Positions 1 to 10,216 are shown, numbered from the stretch's first letter. The stretch is 64,000 nucleotides of DNA from Streptomyces iakyrus (GCF_000717055.1 NZ_JNXI01000012.1:160794-224793), one strand, 5' to 3'. Numbers and translations: made by a program. The notes: generated by a model not told the origin, from the letters alone.

Positions 1-508
1 CGATGCCGAGCATCGGATCGCCGAGCAGCGGATCGGTGTGGCGGACCAGCTGCTCCCAGTCCTTGACCAGGTAGGCGCGGCAGGAGTGCAGGAAGCGGAC
101 CTGGGGGTCGGTGTCGACGGGCGGCAGCCCGGCGAGGGCCTGGTCCAGTTCGGGGACGTGGCGGCCGTCCAGCCAGTGGGAGGCGTGCGCGAGCAGCAGA
201 TCGCGAGGGCTCTCCAGCACGGGCTGCACCCACCAGCCCAGCCAGTACCAGGAGTTGAGCGTGCGGCGGTAGCGGGAGCGCTGCTCCCCGAAACGGTCCC
301 GGTGCCGGAACATCCGCAGCAGCGCGGTCGTCGTGTCGACGCGCAGCGCGTGCAGCCCCAGCCAGCCGTCGGCCATCCCGGAGTCCATGCGCACGGCGGC
401 GCGGAACTCCTCCTCCGCCTGCGGATACGCGCCCATGGTGTAGGCGTCCACGCCTCGCAGCCAGGCGAGGTCGGCCGGGGCCTGAGGGCCCTGCGTGCCG
501 AAGTCCAT
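1..508 (-). CDS. TPR-type N-terminus of a SpoVK/EccA-like AAA protein (partial)
   Basis: The gene runs off the left edge; only the first 169 codons are present. It starts at ATG 506-508, with a GGGGGA Shine-Dalgarno about 5 bases upstream. The visible part is helical and TPR-like: residues 20-45 hold an A-Y-P-Q-A-E-E-E-F repeat helix followed by D-G-W-L-G-L. A tryptophan-rich stretch (NSWYWLGWWVQP, about residue 92) follows. This N-terminus resembles the Streptomyces proteins annotated as sporulation protein K, in which a TPR domain precedes a CbxX/EccA-like AAA ATPase linked to type VII secretion. The ATPase part lies outside the window, so the full identity is inference. Codon use and frame are clean to the edge. 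Confidence 0.6.
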   Translation of the reverse strand, partial: MDFGTQGPQAPADLAWLRGVDAYTMGAYPQAEEEFRAAVRMDSGMADGWLGLHALRVDTTTALLRMFRHRDRFGEQRSRYRRTLNSWYWLGWWVQPVLESPRDLLLAHASHWLDGRHVPELDQALAGLPPVDTDPQVRFLHSCRAYLVKDWEQLVRHTDPLLGDPMLGI

Positions 509-790
509 CACGTCCCCCACAAAGCGTGCCCCCGTCGGTATGCCAACGAGCCGTCCCCCAGCCGGCGCTGCCCTGCTCGAACCGCTGTGCCACGGACCGG
601 AGTTGCACCGTGCGCGAAGCAACCGTCCGTAGGTCGCGACGAGGGCATCGTACCTGCGGGGGCGGCGCGCCCGTAGGGTGCCGCACAGGCCGTTCGGCGA
701 GGTGGGAGGGGACGCGGCGCACCCGCGCGCGGTGACCCAGGGTGAGCGTCCGGCGCCCCGAGGCGGCCGTGAAACCGGAAGAGGGCAGAA

Positions 791-828
791 CGAAGCCCCC
801 GATCACGGGGGAACAACCGGGGGCTTCG
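791..828. terminator. Strong hairpin, probable terminator
   Basis: Perfect 11-bp inverted repeat: CGAAGCCCCCG at 791-801 pairs with CGGGGGCTTCG at 818-828 around a 16-base loop. It lies in the 432-base gap (509-940) between two leftward genes, downstream of the kinase-like gene. A second small perfect hairpin (ACTTGC/GCAAGT, 914-928) sits just past that gene's stop. Nothing coding is visible in the rest of the gap. Confidence 0.6.
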
Positions 829-940
829 CGTCTGCGGGCGGCTCCGATGCCGCACATTGAGAACGTAAGACCTGTCCGGCCCAGCGGTCAAGCCGAGTTG
901 AAGCACTCCGGCAACTTGCCCCGCAAGTGCCTTCACAAGT

Positions 941-1597
941 TCAGCACACAGCGGGCGGCTCGTCACCGTGCGTGAGGGACTGGTCCGGTCCAACGGTCCC
1001 AGCAGGCCCCGCGAGCACCTCGTATCCCTCGTCTCGCTGCCGTACCAGGAGGTCGGCGAACGGCCGCGAGGGATCGTCGGCGAAATGCCGGCACTCCGCC
1101 GGAACCCACCGGTCCCAGAACTCCCGCTGTTCCTCGCCGTCACGGGACCTTCCTCGTGCCCAGGCCTCCTCGCGCGGCAGCTCCATCCACAGCAGCAGGG
1201 CCAGGTGGTGGCGCAGCGCCCGGCGCCCGGCGCCGACGCCCTCCACGAGGAGCACCGGGGCCGGCGGGAGCGGACGCGGCGGACCGAAGCGGCGGGCCCG
1301 CCAGTCGTAGGGGGCGTAGTGCGCGGTCCGGCCGTGGAACAGCGGCTCGATCACCTGCTCCAGCAGCCGGCCGGTCCAGTCGAACAGCGCGTCGTGGCTC
1401 GCGATGTCGTCGAGGCGCAGCACCGGCGCACCGCCCAGCGCCGCGGCCAACTGCCCGGCGAACGTGCTCTTTCCGGACCCGGCGTGCCCGTCGACGCCGA
1501 CGAGCCGGACCGGGCCGCAGGAGGGGGAGAGGCGCCGGATGCGGGCGGCCAGGTCGCGGACGGCGGGGCCCGGTGCGGGGCGGAAGGAGGGATTCAT
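941..1597 (-). CDS. Uridine kinase-like P-loop enzyme
   Basis: 218 aa. The N-terminal region carries a phosphate-binding loop GVDGHAGSGKST (about residues 34-45) and, about 30 residues later, a RLDDI motif, the arrangement of the uridine kinase/phosphoribulokinase group of P-loop kinases. A conserved EGVGAG segment lies mid-protein (about residue 118). Start chosen at ATG 1595-1597, because the longer open frame upstream has low-complexity sequence and lies in the region upstream of the divergent peptidase gene; the Shine-Dalgarno (GAGCGAG) is weak and close. Substrate is not shown by the sequence; a nucleoside or similar small alcohol is the family expectation. It stands alone, divergent from the peptidase at 1792. 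Confidence 0.75.
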   Translation of the reverse strand: MNPSFRPAPGPAVRDLAARIRRLSPSCGPVRLVGVDGHAGSGKSTFAGQLAAALGGAPVLRLDDIASHDALFDWTGRLLEQVIEPLFHGRTAHYAPYDWRARRFGPPRPLPPAPVLLVEGVGAGRRALRHHLALLLWMELPREEAWARGRSRDGEEQREFWDRWVPAECRHFADDPSRPFADLLVRQRDEGYEVLAGPAGTVGPDQSLTHGDEPPAVC

Positions 1598-1791
1598 CTC
1601 GCTCAGCACTCTAACGACGGGGTCCGGCACGGATGCCACTGGTCGACGCCAATATTGGTGGGCGCGGCGCGCGTCGAAGTGCTGGCAGGACACGGCGGGC
1701 TGTGCTCATATGTGGCGCACGCACGGATACGACCGGCCGTGCACGGCCTTGCCCCGCTCCTGCCCGACTCCGACATCCGGGGGTCCCCGTC

Positions 1792-3171
1792 ATGCGCAGA
1801 GCCGAACCGCCCTCCCGCCGAACCGTCCTGGTCGCCGCGGTCGCCGCCGCCGTCACCGCGGGCGCGGGTCCGGCGGCCGCCGACCCCGAGGCCCCCGTGA
1901 CGACCGACGCCACCGATCCCGCCCGGGCCGTCCCGGCCCGCACCGTCGACAACCGGGCCTGGGTCTCGTACGGCGACTGGCGCGGCGGTACCGCAAAGGG
2001 CACCGGGGCCGTCGCGGGTAGCCTCCCGGGCCTGGTGATCGCGAAGCCCGCCGGAACCGCCGCCTACACGGATCCGCACACCGGCAAGACCGCGGACTGG
2101 CAGTACGGCACCTGGACGTCCCCCGTCCACCGGCTCGCCGTCCCCGCCACCGAGGCGATCGTCACGTGGAACGCGCGCACCCCGGCCGGCACCTGGATCC
2201 AGGTCGAGATCAAGGGCACCTACACCGACGGCACAAGCACCCCCTGGTACGTGATGGCCCGCTGGGCGGCCGGCGACCAGGACATCCGGCGCACCTCGGT
2301 CGACGACCAGAGCGACGGCAAGAGCACCGTCTGGACCGACACCCTGGCGATCGACGACGCCTCCACCGGTCTGCGCCTCACGTCGTACCGGCTGCGCCTG
2401 ACCCTCTACCGCAAGCCCGGCACCAAGGCGACCCCGACCGTGTGGCGGCTCGGTGTCATGGGCTCCGACGTGCCCGACCGGTTCACCGTCCCGGCGTCCG
2501 TGCCCCGCCTCGCGAAGGAACTGGCCGTCCCGCGCTACTCGCAGGAGATCCACAAGGGCCAGTACCCCGAGTACGACAACGGAGGCGAGGCCTGGTGCAG
2601 CCCGACGTCCTCCCAGATGGTCATCGAGTACTGGGGCGGCCGGCTCACCGACGGACAGCTGGCCTGGGTCGATCCCTCGTACGCCGACCCACAGGTCTGC
2701 CACGCGGCCCGCTTCACCTACGACTACCAGTACGGGGGCTGCGGCAACTGGCCGTTCAACGCCGCCTACGCGGCCACGTTCAAGGACCTGCGGGGCGTGG
2801 TCACCCGGCTCGGCTCGCTCACCGACCTGGAGACGCTCATCGCCGCGGGCATCCCGGCCATAACGTCCCAGTCGTTCCTCAAGGAGGAGCTCACGGGCGC
2901 CGGCTACGGCACCGCAGGGCACCTGATGACCGTCATCGGCTTCACCGCCGACGGCGACGTCATCGCCAACGACCCCTTCTCGGCGAGCAACGAGGCCGTA
3001 CGGCGCGTCTACCGCCGGCGCGAGTGGGAGAACATCTGGCTCCGGACCAAGCGGTACAACGCCTCCGGCAAGGTCGTCTCGGGCACGGGAGGCGTCTGCT
3101 ACCTGTACTTCCCGGCGCGCCCGAGCGCGGCCCAGACCAAGGCGCTGGCGGCCGTGGGCGTCCGCGTGTGA
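1792..3171 (+). CDS. Secreted C39-like cysteine peptidase
   Basis: 459 aa. Start ATG 1792 gives a twin-arginine-type signal peptide (MRRAEPPSRR then a hydrophobic Ala/Val stretch and an AAADPE cleavage region), so export by Tat or Sec is likely. The middle (about 60-240) looks like a beta-sandwich. The C-terminal half is a papain-like C39 peptidase: Cys269 in AWCSPTSSQ, His377 in AGHLMTVIGF and Asp394 in ANDPF form the expected catalytic set. Family knowledge: peptidase_C39-like proteins with this N-terminal domain are common secreted proteins in Streptomyces; substrate unknown. Gene 7 is not co-transcribed with the kinase (divergent), but the SCO1431-type gene follows 90 bases downstream. 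Confidence 0.85.
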   Translation: MRRAEPPSRRTVLVAAVAAAVTAGAGPAAADPEAPVTTDATDPARAVPARTVDNRAWVSYGDWRGGTAKGTGAVAGSLPGLVIAKPAGTAAYTDPHTGKTADWQYGTWTSPVHRLAVPATEAIVTWNARTPAGTWIQVEIKGTYTDGTSTPWYVMARWAAGDQDIRRTSVDDQSDGKSTVWTDTLAIDDASTGLRLTSYRLRLTLYRKPGTKATPTVWRLGVMGSDVPDRFTVPASVPRLAKELAVPRYSQEIHKGQYPEYDNGGEAWCSPTSSQMVIEYWGGRLTDGQLAWVDPSYADPQVCHAARFTYDYQYGGCGNWPFNAAYAATFKDLRGVVTRLGSLTDLETLIAAGIPAITSQSFLKEELTGAGYGTAGHLMTVIGFTADGDVIANDPFSASNEAVRRVYRRREWENIWLRTKRYNASGKVVSGTGGVCYLYFPARPSAAQTKALAAVGVRV

Positions 3172-3261
3172 GCAAGCTCTCGGCCGCAAAAGCCGCGTCC
3201 GGTGGCAAGGTGGACGGAACTCCGGGGGAGTCCGTCCGTACCACCGAATGAGCGAGAAGCC

Positions 3262-3402
3262 ATGACCGCACACTCAGCGACCGCCCCACGCGTCCGCACC
3301 GGCGGCCCTCAGGACGACGGTCCGAAGGTCGTCGAGCACCTCATGGGCTGGGCCCTCGTCGTGGTCGTGGCGATGCTCGTGACCCAGCTGGGGCTGCTGT
3401 GA
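3262..3402 (+). CDS. SCO1431-family small membrane protein
   Basis: 46 aa, one predicted transmembrane helix near the C-terminus (GWALVVVVAMLVTQLGLL) after a charged, proline-containing N-terminus with a GGPQDDGP motif. This matches the small protein family named after S. coelicolor SCO1431. The start is ATG 3262; the frame is open 60 bases further upstream, but GAGCGAGAAG just ahead of 3262 and family length favour the short form. It lies 90 bases after the secreted peptidase in the same direction and could be co-transcribed. Function unknown. Confidence 0.75.
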   Translation: MTAHSATAPRVRTGGPQDDGPKVVEHLMGWALVVVVAMLVTQLGLL

Positions 3403-3459
3403 CCTGACCCACGGACCGGGAGTGGGGCCTGCCATACTGCGGAGGTCCCACCCCGCCCG

Positions 3460-4134
3460 TTGAGACCAGGGTCGAAATTGAATATCAGCCCCCAGCCCGC
3501 CGCGCGTCCCAGGGCCCGCGGCACCGAGCGTTCGATGGCGCGCCGTGCCGAACTCATCGCCATCGGGCGGAGGTTGTTCGCCGACACGTCCTACGACGCG
3601 CTGTCGATGGACGACATCGCCCGGCAGGCGCACGTCGCCAAGGGGCTGATCTACTACTACTTCCAGTCCAAGCGGGGCTACTACCTGGCCATCATCCAGG
3701 ACTCGGTCGCCGAGCTGCTCACCCTGGCCGCGAGCGGTCTGGAACTGCCCCCGGTCGACCGGGTCCAGCGCACCGTCGACAGCTATCTGCGCTACGCCGA
3801 GCACAACCAGGCCGCGTACCGCACGATCGTGAGCGGCGGAGTCGGCTTCGACACCGAGGTGCACGCCATCCGTGACGGAGTGCGCGAGGCCGTCGTGACC
3901 ACCATCGCCGAGGGTGCGTACGGCCGGGCCGACGTCGCCGCGCTGGCGCGGATGGGCCTGCTGTCCTGGGTGTGCGGTGTCGAGGGGGCCACGCTGGAAT
4001 GGATCGACCGCCCCGAGCTGCCCCGCGACACCATGTGCGAGCTGCTCGTGAAGACCCTCGGCGGCGTCCTGCGCGCGATCGAGGAGCTCGACCCCGCCCA
4101 TCCGGCACCGCAGCCCGCCCGCCGGGGCGCATGA
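3460..4134 (+). CDS. TetR-family transcriptional regulator
   Basis: About 224 aa from TTG 3460. The helix-turn-helix spans roughly residues 30-75 (IGRRLFADTSYDALSMDDIA, then HVAKGLIYYYFQSK), a typical TetR DNA-binding domain with the KGLIYYYF recognition segment; the rest is a helical ligand-binding domain. Start is uncertain: TTG 3460 has GGAGGT 13 bases upstream (rather far), TTG 3478 and ATG 3535 are alternatives, and the shortest would still keep the whole HTH. It is convergent with the chitinase and downstream of the SCO1431-type gene. Effector and targets are not evident. Confidence 0.9.
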   Translation: MRPGSKLNISPQPAARPRARGTERSMARRAELIAIGRRLFADTSYDALSMDDIARQAHVAKGLIYYYFQSKRGYYLAIIQDSVAELLTLAASGLELPPVDRVQRTVDSYLRYAEHNQAAYRTIVSGGVGFDTEVHAIRDGVREAVVTTIAEGAYGRADVAALARMGLLSWVCGVEGATLEWIDRPELPRDTMCELLVKTLGGVLRAIEELDPAHPAPQPARRGA

Positions 4135-4138
4135 GAAA

Positions 4139-4168
4139 GGGGCGGAGGGTCCGCCGGACCTCCGCCCC
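4139..4168. terminator. Bidirectional terminator between TetR and chitinase
   Basis: Perfect 10-bp stem GGGGCGGAGG (4139-4148) and CCTCCGCCCC (4159-4168) with a 10-base loop, directly after the TetR stop and 12 bases before the end of the convergent chitinase gene. Confidence 0.8.
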
Positions 4169-4180
4169 TCGCTCGGCGCG

Positions 4181-5446
<1,266 letters not shown>

Positions 5447-5516
5447 CCGGTGTCTCCTCGTGGGGAGAGGGGAACGCGCGCCGATTGGCATGAACGCGGT
5501 GAATCGGTGGAGCGAA

Positions 5517-5546
5517 ACAGTAGGAGGACTAGACCAGTTGGGTCAA
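5517..5546 (-). promoter_or_regulatory. Chitinase promoter (TTGACC-18-TACTGT)
   Basis: On the minus strand, -35 TTGACC (5541-5546) and -10 TACTGT (5517-5522) are 18 bases apart, about 70 bases upstream of the chitinase start. It has the vegetative (HrdB-type) shape and is overlapped by the two direct repeats listed next. Confidence 0.75.
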
Positions 5547-5558
5547 TGGTGCGGACCA
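5525..5558 (-). promoter_or_regulatory. Two chitinase direct repeats / DasR-like site
   Basis: Minus-strand repeats TGGTCCGCACCA (5547-5558) and TGGTCTAGTCCT (5525-5536), 22 bp apart, flank the -35 box and fill the spacer. The second, with its flanks, matches the DasR consensus ACTGGTCTAGACCACT at 12 of 16 positions. Streptomyces chitinase promoters are known to carry 12-bp direct repeats in this place for induction by chitin and repression by glucose or DasR. Assignment to DasR is inference. Confidence 0.75.
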
Positions 5559-5778
5559 ATTCCGCCGCTCCCGTCGCGCGCGGCCTATTCTTGAAGTGAG
5601 CGGTCGTTAACTGGTGACGGGATGCCTCCGATCGGGCATACTCACAGCGCACAGCCGCTGGTCAGCAGCTCTCGAGACCCGGGACTGCAAGCATCGGCCA
5701 GGCACCAGAACGACCCGGCGGCGCCGCCCCCACCCATGGGCCCGTCCGCCAGTGCCCGACAGGGAGGAGAGCGTCGCC

Positions 5779-6951
5779 ATGCCCGACCGCGCCCCGCAGC
5801 CGGTGGACCGACAACTGCCCACGGAGGAGGCCCGGGACCTGATCTCACTCGTGCGCGACATCGCGCAGCAGGAGATCACCCCGCAGGCGGCCGAGGAGGA
5901 GGACGCCGGCCGCTTCCCGCGCGAGCTGTTCACCCTGCTCTCCCGCTCCGGGCTGCTGGGCCTGCCGTACGACTCCGAGTACGGCGGCGGTGACCAGCCC
6001 TACGAGGTCTACCTCCAGGTCCTGGAGGAGCTCGCCGCGGCCCGCCTCACCGTCGGCCTCGGCGTCAGCGTCCACTCCCTGGCCTCCTACGCGCTTGCCG
6101 CGTACGGCACCAAGGAGCAGCAGGTCGAGCACCTGCCCGCGATGCTCGGCGGCGGCCTGCTCGGCGCCTACTGCCTCTCCGAGCCGCACTCCGGCTCGGA
6201 CGCGGCGGCCCTGCGCACCAAGGCCGTACGGGACGGCGACGACTGGGTGATCACCGGCACCAAGGCCTGGATCACGCACGGCGGCATCGCGGACTTCTAC
6301 ACGGTGATGGCACGCACCGGCGAGGAGGGCCCCCGCGGGATCAGCGCGTTCCTGGTGCCCGGCGACGCCGTGGGGCTGAGCGCCGCGGTGCCCGAGAAGA
6401 AGATGGGCATGAAGGGCTCGCCCACCGCACAGGTTCACTTCGACGGCGTCCGCGTCTCGGACGACCGCCGCATCGGCGAGGAGGGGCAGGGCTTCGCGAT
6501 CGCCCTGTCGTCGCTCGACTCGGGGCGGCTCGGCATCTCGGCGTGCGCGATCGGTGTGGCACAGGCCGCGCTCGACGAGGCGCTCGCCTACGCGGCCGAA
6601 AGGCGCCAGTTCGGCAAGCCGATCGCCGACTTCCAGGGGCTGCGGTTCATGCTCGCCGACATGGCGACGCAGATCGAGGCGGGCCGTGCGCTCTACCTCG
6701 CGGCGGCGCGGCTGAAGGACGCGGGCCGGCCGTTCGCGCGGCAGGCGGCCATGGCCAAGCTGCACTGCACGGACACGGCGATGCGGGTCACCACCGACGC
6801 CGTGCAGATCCTCGGCGGCTACGGCTACACCGCCGACTTCCCGGCCGAGCGCTACATGCGCGAGGCCAAGGTGCTGCAGATCGTGGAGGGCACCAACCAG
6901 ATCCAGCGGATGGTCATCGCCCGCCATCTCGTGGGTCCAGAGGGACGCTGA
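5779..6951 (+). CDS. Acyl-CoA dehydrogenase
   Basis: 390 aa. Start ATG 5779 with GGGAGGAG 10 bases upstream; the upstream open frame is Arg/Pro-rich and non-coding in character. Full-length FAD flavoprotein: N-terminal helical domain (1-115), beta domain with YCLSEPHSGSD (about 133-143) and WITHGG, and C-terminal helical domain with the ERRQFGKPI signature (about 273-281) and the IVEGTNQIQR motif (about 372-381). It oxidises an acyl-CoA to the enoyl-CoA and passes electrons to ETF. Chain-length specificity is not readable. It is divergent from the chitinase and not in an obvious operon. Confidence 0.95.
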   Translation: MPDRAPQPVDRQLPTEEARDLISLVRDIAQQEITPQAAEEEDAGRFPRELFTLLSRSGLLGLPYDSEYGGGDQPYEVYLQVLEELAAARLTVGLGVSVHSLASYALAAYGTKEQQVEHLPAMLGGGLLGAYCLSEPHSGSDAAALRTKAVRDGDDWVITGTKAWITHGGIADFYTVMARTGEEGPRGISAFLVPGDAVGLSAAVPEKKMGMKGSPTAQVHFDGVRVSDDRRIGEEGQGFAIALSSLDSGRLGISACAIGVAQAALDEALAYAAERRQFGKPIADFQGLRFMLADMATQIEAGRALYLAAARLKDAGRPFARQAAMAKLHCTDTAMRVTTDAVQILGGYGYTADFPAERYMREAKVLQIVEGTNQIQRMVIARHLVGPEGR

Positions 6952-7162
6952 ACTGGTCGAGGCCCCGCCAGGGGGCCGCGAGCCGCATCCACTCCGGGTC
7001 GTGCCGGCCCGGAAGGGTGCGGCCGCCCTCGGCCCAGGTCCGCATCAAGTCGCGGTAGATCGGCGGGTCCTGGTGGCGGGGCGGGGCCGGCCGAACCGAT
7101 TCTGCGGGCGGCGGGACGTACAGGAGGCGCTGACGCCCGGTCGCTGAGGAGATGGGGGTCAT
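6914..7162 (-). CDS. Small hypothetical protein
   Basis: 82 aa, rich in Pro and Arg, with a segment DPPIYRDLMRTWAEGGRTLP followed by PEWMRLAAPW that looks protein-like rather than random. I do not recognise a family with known function. It overlaps the 3' end of the acyl-CoA dehydrogenase tail to tail by 38 bases. Start ATG 7162 is chosen over ATG 7180; neither has a good Shine-Dalgarno. Codon bias is acceptable but the reading is uncertain. Confidence 0.45.
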   Translation of the reverse strand: MTPISSATGRQRLLYVPPPAESVRPAPPRHQDPPIYRDLMRTWAEGGRTLPGRHDPEWMRLAAPWRGLDQFSVPLDPRDGGR

Positions 7163-7249
7163 ACCAGGGCAACGCGGCAAACCCCGGACAGGTCACCGGA
7201 TGACGGAATCGGGCGTTCGTTCAGTTCCGCACCCGGTTCCGGGCACACC

Positions 7250-7288
7250 GAACCGCACCACGGCGATCCGCGAGCCGCGGTGCGGTTC
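7250..7288 (-). terminator. Hairpin after the 143-aa gene
   Basis: GAACCGCACC (7250-7259) pairs perfectly with GGTGCGGTTC (7279-7288), and after one mismatch the stem continues CGG/CCG. It lies 40 bases past the stop of the leftward gene at 7329, so it most likely ends that transcript. Confidence 0.65.
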
Positions 7289-7328
7289 AGCTACGGGTGT
7301 GGAGCGAACGGCTCGGGAGAGCCCGCGC

Positions 7329-7760
7329 TCAGGCCGCGCGGCGCATGACCGGAACCCTGATGGGGCGTGAGCCCGGGCCGCCGACGTGCGAGAAGGGCTG
7401 GGTCCGCCAGTCGAGCCCCTGAGGGAGCGTCAACAGCAGTGCGGTGTCCTGCTCCTGCGGTTCCGCGGACTCGTCCGCGGCGTGGGCGTCCGTGGCCCTG
7501 CGGCCGGTCCCGGCGCAGACCGTGAGCCCGAAGGGGTTCCACGGCGAGGCGCACAGCGCGTGCTCCGGCAGAACCTCCTCGTCCGCCAGCAGGGCGATGG
7601 GCTGCGCGCAGTCCGGGCAGACGACCCGGAACATCTCGAACGTGTCGTAGGCGTCGGGTTCGTCGTCGTAGGCGTCGGGTTCGACGCCCTCCGGCTCGGG
7701 CTCGACGACGAGTTGCTGCCGCTTGGGTGCGGTGCGACCAGGGCGCTTAAGACTCTGCAT
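7329..7760 (-). CDS. Hypothetical protein with CPDC zinc-ribbon-like motif
   Basis: 143 aa from ATG 7758-7760, preceded by GAGGGGGAG. The N-terminus is basic (QSLKRPGRTAPKRQQ), then an acidic Asp/Tyr repeat (DAYDDEPDAYDTF), then a Cys-containing domain VVCPDCAQPIALL with further cysteines at HALC and VCAG about 20 and 35 residues later, which could bind zinc. The C-terminus is a positively charged tail (RPIRVPVMRR). The family occurs in other streptomycetes but has no known function to me. It is divergent from the Lrp regulator. Confidence 0.75.
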   Translation of the reverse strand: MQSLKRPGRTAPKRQQLVVEPEPEGVEPDAYDDEPDAYDTFEMFRVVCPDCAQPIALLADEEVLPEHALCASPWNPFGLTVCAGTGRRATDAHAADESAEPQEQDTALLLTLPQGLDWRTQPFSHVGGPGSRPIRVPVMRRAA

Positions 7761-8029
7761 TGTGTTCTCCCCCTCGGGCTGGGCCGTATCAGGCACTGCG
7801 GCCTCGACCACAGCAAGCACTTCCCGTCACCCCTGGGCGGTAATCACGAGAACATCACGGAGACCGTTCGAGGCCTGTGGCGTTCGTCACATGCCCCGTG
7901 CAGGTGTCCACTGCGGCGCATTTGTCCCCCGGACGGCTGACCGTCGGCTTCCGGCCACATCACGAACCGGGCATGACCTGGGCTGCTCAGGTATCCGAGG
8001 AGATCAACCGCCCTGTAGGTTCTTGCGCC

Positions 8030-8470
8030 ATGGAGGAGCTGGACCGACAGATCGTGCAGCTGCTCGTCAAGGACGGGCGGATGAGCTACACCGACCTGGG
8101 CAAGGCCACGGGGCTGTCCACGTCGGCCGTGCACCAGCGGGTGCGGCGGCTGGAGCAGCGGGGTGTCATCCGGGGCTATGCCGCGGTCGTCGACCCGGAG
8201 GCCGTGGGGCTGCCGATGACGGCGTTCATCTCGGTGAAACCGTTCGATCCCAGCGCGCCGGACGACATCGCGGACCGGCTGGCCGGCGTGCCCGAGATCG
8301 AGGCGTGCCACAGCGTCGCGGGCGACGAGAACTACATCCTGAAGGTGCGAGTGGCGACGCCGCACGAGCTGGAGGAGCTGCTGGCCCGGTTGCGGTCGCT
8401 GGCCGGGGTGTCCACGCGGACGACGGTGGTGCTGTCCACGCCGTACGAGGCGCGACCGCCGCGGATCTGA
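8030..8470 (+). CDS. Lrp/AsnC-family regulator
   Basis: 146 aa. N-terminal winged HTH (ELDRQIVQLLVKDGRMSYTD, then LGKATGLSTSAVHQRVRRLE, residues 3-50) and C-terminal RAM/AsnC ligand-binding domain (about 65-140) with the GDENYILKVRV strand. Such proteins form octamers and respond to amino acids. Start ATG 8030 is set by family length; the Shine-Dalgarno is weak. It is divergent from the 143-aa gene and 97 bases ahead of an amidohydrolase, which it may or may not control. Confidence 0.93.
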   Translation: MEELDRQIVQLLVKDGRMSYTDLGKATGLSTSAVHQRVRRLEQRGVIRGYAAVVDPEAVGLPMTAFISVKPFDPSAPDDIADRLAGVPEIEACHSVAGDENYILKVRVATPHELEELLARLRSLAGVSTRTTVVLSTPYEARPPRI

Positions 8471-8567
8471 CCGGTGGTTCGGCGAGTGCGGGTCGTGTGC
8501 GGCTGATCGCGCACTTCCCCGCGCCCCTCATTCAGGCGTCACCCCCACCCCTGTGAGACTGTGCTCC

Positions 8568-10169
8568 ATGAGTGAGTCCACCGCCCCGCCCAAGACCGTT
8601 CTTCTCCGCCGTGGAGAGGTCCACAGCCCCGCCGATCCCTTCGCCACCGCCATGGTCGTGGAGCGGGGGCAGGTCGCGTGGGTCGGGTCCGAGGGGGCCG
8701 CTGACGCCTTCGCCGACGGGGTGGACGAGGTGGTCGACCTCGACGGGGCCCTGGTCACCGCGGCGTTCACGGACGCGCATGTGCACACCACCGCCACGGG
8801 GCTCGCCCTCACCGGGCTCGATCTGTCCGGCGCACCCTCCCTCGAAGCCGCCCTCGCCCTCGTACGGGACTTCGCCGCCGAGCGTCCGGGCGACCGCGTC
8901 CTGCTCGGGCACGGGTGGGACGCCGCCCGCTGGCCCGGAGGCAGGCCCCCGACGCGGGCCGAACTCGACGAGGCGACCGGGCGCCGGCCCCTCTACCTCA
9001 GCCGGATCGACGTCCACTCGGCGGTCGTGAGCTCCGCCCTGCTCGACCTGGTTCCCGATGTCACCCGTGCGGACGGCCCGCTCACCACGGACGCCCATCA
9101 CGCCGTGCGGCGCGCGGCGTTCGCCGCCGTGACGCCGCAGCAGCGCACGCAGGCGCAGCGCGCCGCCCTCGCGCACGCCGTCTCGCTCGGGATCGGCACG
9201 GTCCACGAGTGCGCCGGGCCCGAGATCTCCTCCGAGGACGACTTCACCGGCTTGCTGCGCCTCGCGGGGGAGGAGCCCGGGCCGCGGGTCGTCGGCTACT
9301 GGGCCGAGCAGGACGTCGCCAAGGCGCGGGAGCTGGGCGCGGCGGGCGCCGCGGGGGACCTGTTCGTCGACGGCGCCCTCGGCTCGCACACGGCCTGTCT
9401 GCACCAGCCCTACGCCGACGCCGGGCACACCGGCATCGCCTACCTGGACGCCGCCGCTGTCGCGGCGCACGTCGTGGCGTGCACGGAGGCGGGGCTGCAG
9501 GCCGGTTTCCACGCCATCGGCGACGCCGCCGTGGACGCCGTGGTGGAGGGCGTGCGCGCCGCCGCCGACAAGCTCGGGCTCGGCCGGATCCGGGCCGCCC
9601 GGCACCGCGTCGAGCACGCCGAGATGCTCACCCCGGAGAGTGTCGCCGCCTTCGCCGAACTGGGCCTCACCGCTTCCGTGCAGCCCGCGTTCGACGCCCT
9701 GTGGGGCGGCGAGGAGGGCATGTACGCGCAGCGGCTCGGGAAGGAGCGGGCCGGGGCCCTGAACCCCTTCGCGGCCCTGCTGCGCGCCGGTGTCCCGCTC
9801 GCGTTCGGCTCCGACAGCCCGGTCACCCCGCTCGACCCGTGGGGCACGGTCCGGGCCGCCGCCTTCCACCGCACGCCGGAGCATCGCGTCTCCGTGCGCG
9901 CCGCGTTCACGGCCCACACGCGCGGCGGCTGGCGGGCCGTCGGACGGGACGACGCGGGCGTGCTGGTCCCCGGCGCCCCCGCCGACTATGCCGTCTGGCG
10001 CACCGGCGAACTCGTCGTCCAGGCCCCGGACGACCGCGTCGCCCGCTGGTCGACGGACCCCCGCTCCGGCACCCCCGGACTGCCCGACCTCACTCCGGGC
10101 CACGACCTGCCCGTCTGCCTGCGCACCGTCGTGGGCGGACGCACGGTCTTCGTAGGGCCGGGCGAGTGA
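8568..10169 (+). CDS. YtcJ-like amidohydrolase
   Basis: 533 aa, the length of YtcJ-type metal-dependent amidohydrolases (500-560). The N-terminal metal motif D-A-H-V-H (about residue 73), the GSHTACLHQPY segment, the FHAIGDAAVD motif (about 318-327), RVEHAEML and a late SDSPV motif are all present, so the metal ligands look complete. Start ATG 8568 rather than the frame start 15 bases earlier; no strong Shine-Dalgarno, and a leaderless start is possible. Substrate is unknown; the group hydrolyses N-acyl or cyclic amides. It appears monocistronic. Confidence 0.88.
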   Translation: MSESTAPPKTVLLRRGEVHSPADPFATAMVVERGQVAWVGSEGAADAFADGVDEVVDLDGALVTAAFTDAHVHTTATGLALTGLDLSGAPSLEAALALVRDFAAERPGDRVLLGHGWDAARWPGGRPPTRAELDEATGRRPLYLSRIDVHSAVVSSALLDLVPDVTRADGPLTTDAHHAVRRAAFAAVTPQQRTQAQRAALAHAVSLGIGTVHECAGPEISSEDDFTGLLRLAGEEPGPRVVGYWAEQDVAKARELGAAGAAGDLFVDGALGSHTACLHQPYADAGHTGIAYLDAAAVAAHVVACTEAGLQAGFHAIGDAAVDAVVEGVRAAADKLGLGRIRAARHRVEHAEMLTPESVAAFAELGLTASVQPAFDALWGGEEGMYAQRLGKERAGALNPFAALLRAGVPLAFGSDSPVTPLDPWGTVRAAAFHRTPEHRVSVRAAFTAHTRGGWRAVGRDDAGVLVPGAPADYAVWRTGELVVQAPDDRVARWSTDPRSGTPGLPDLTPGHDLPVCLRTVVGGRTVFVGPGE

Positions 10170-10216
10170 TCTACGGGGGCGGCGCGCATGAAGTCGTGCG
10201 CCGCGCCCCCGGCACG

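Noticed and set aside
791..930. tRNA or small RNA gene in the first intergenic gap
   Set aside because: Two hairpins are present, but no cloverleaf or CCA-type end; terminators explain them.
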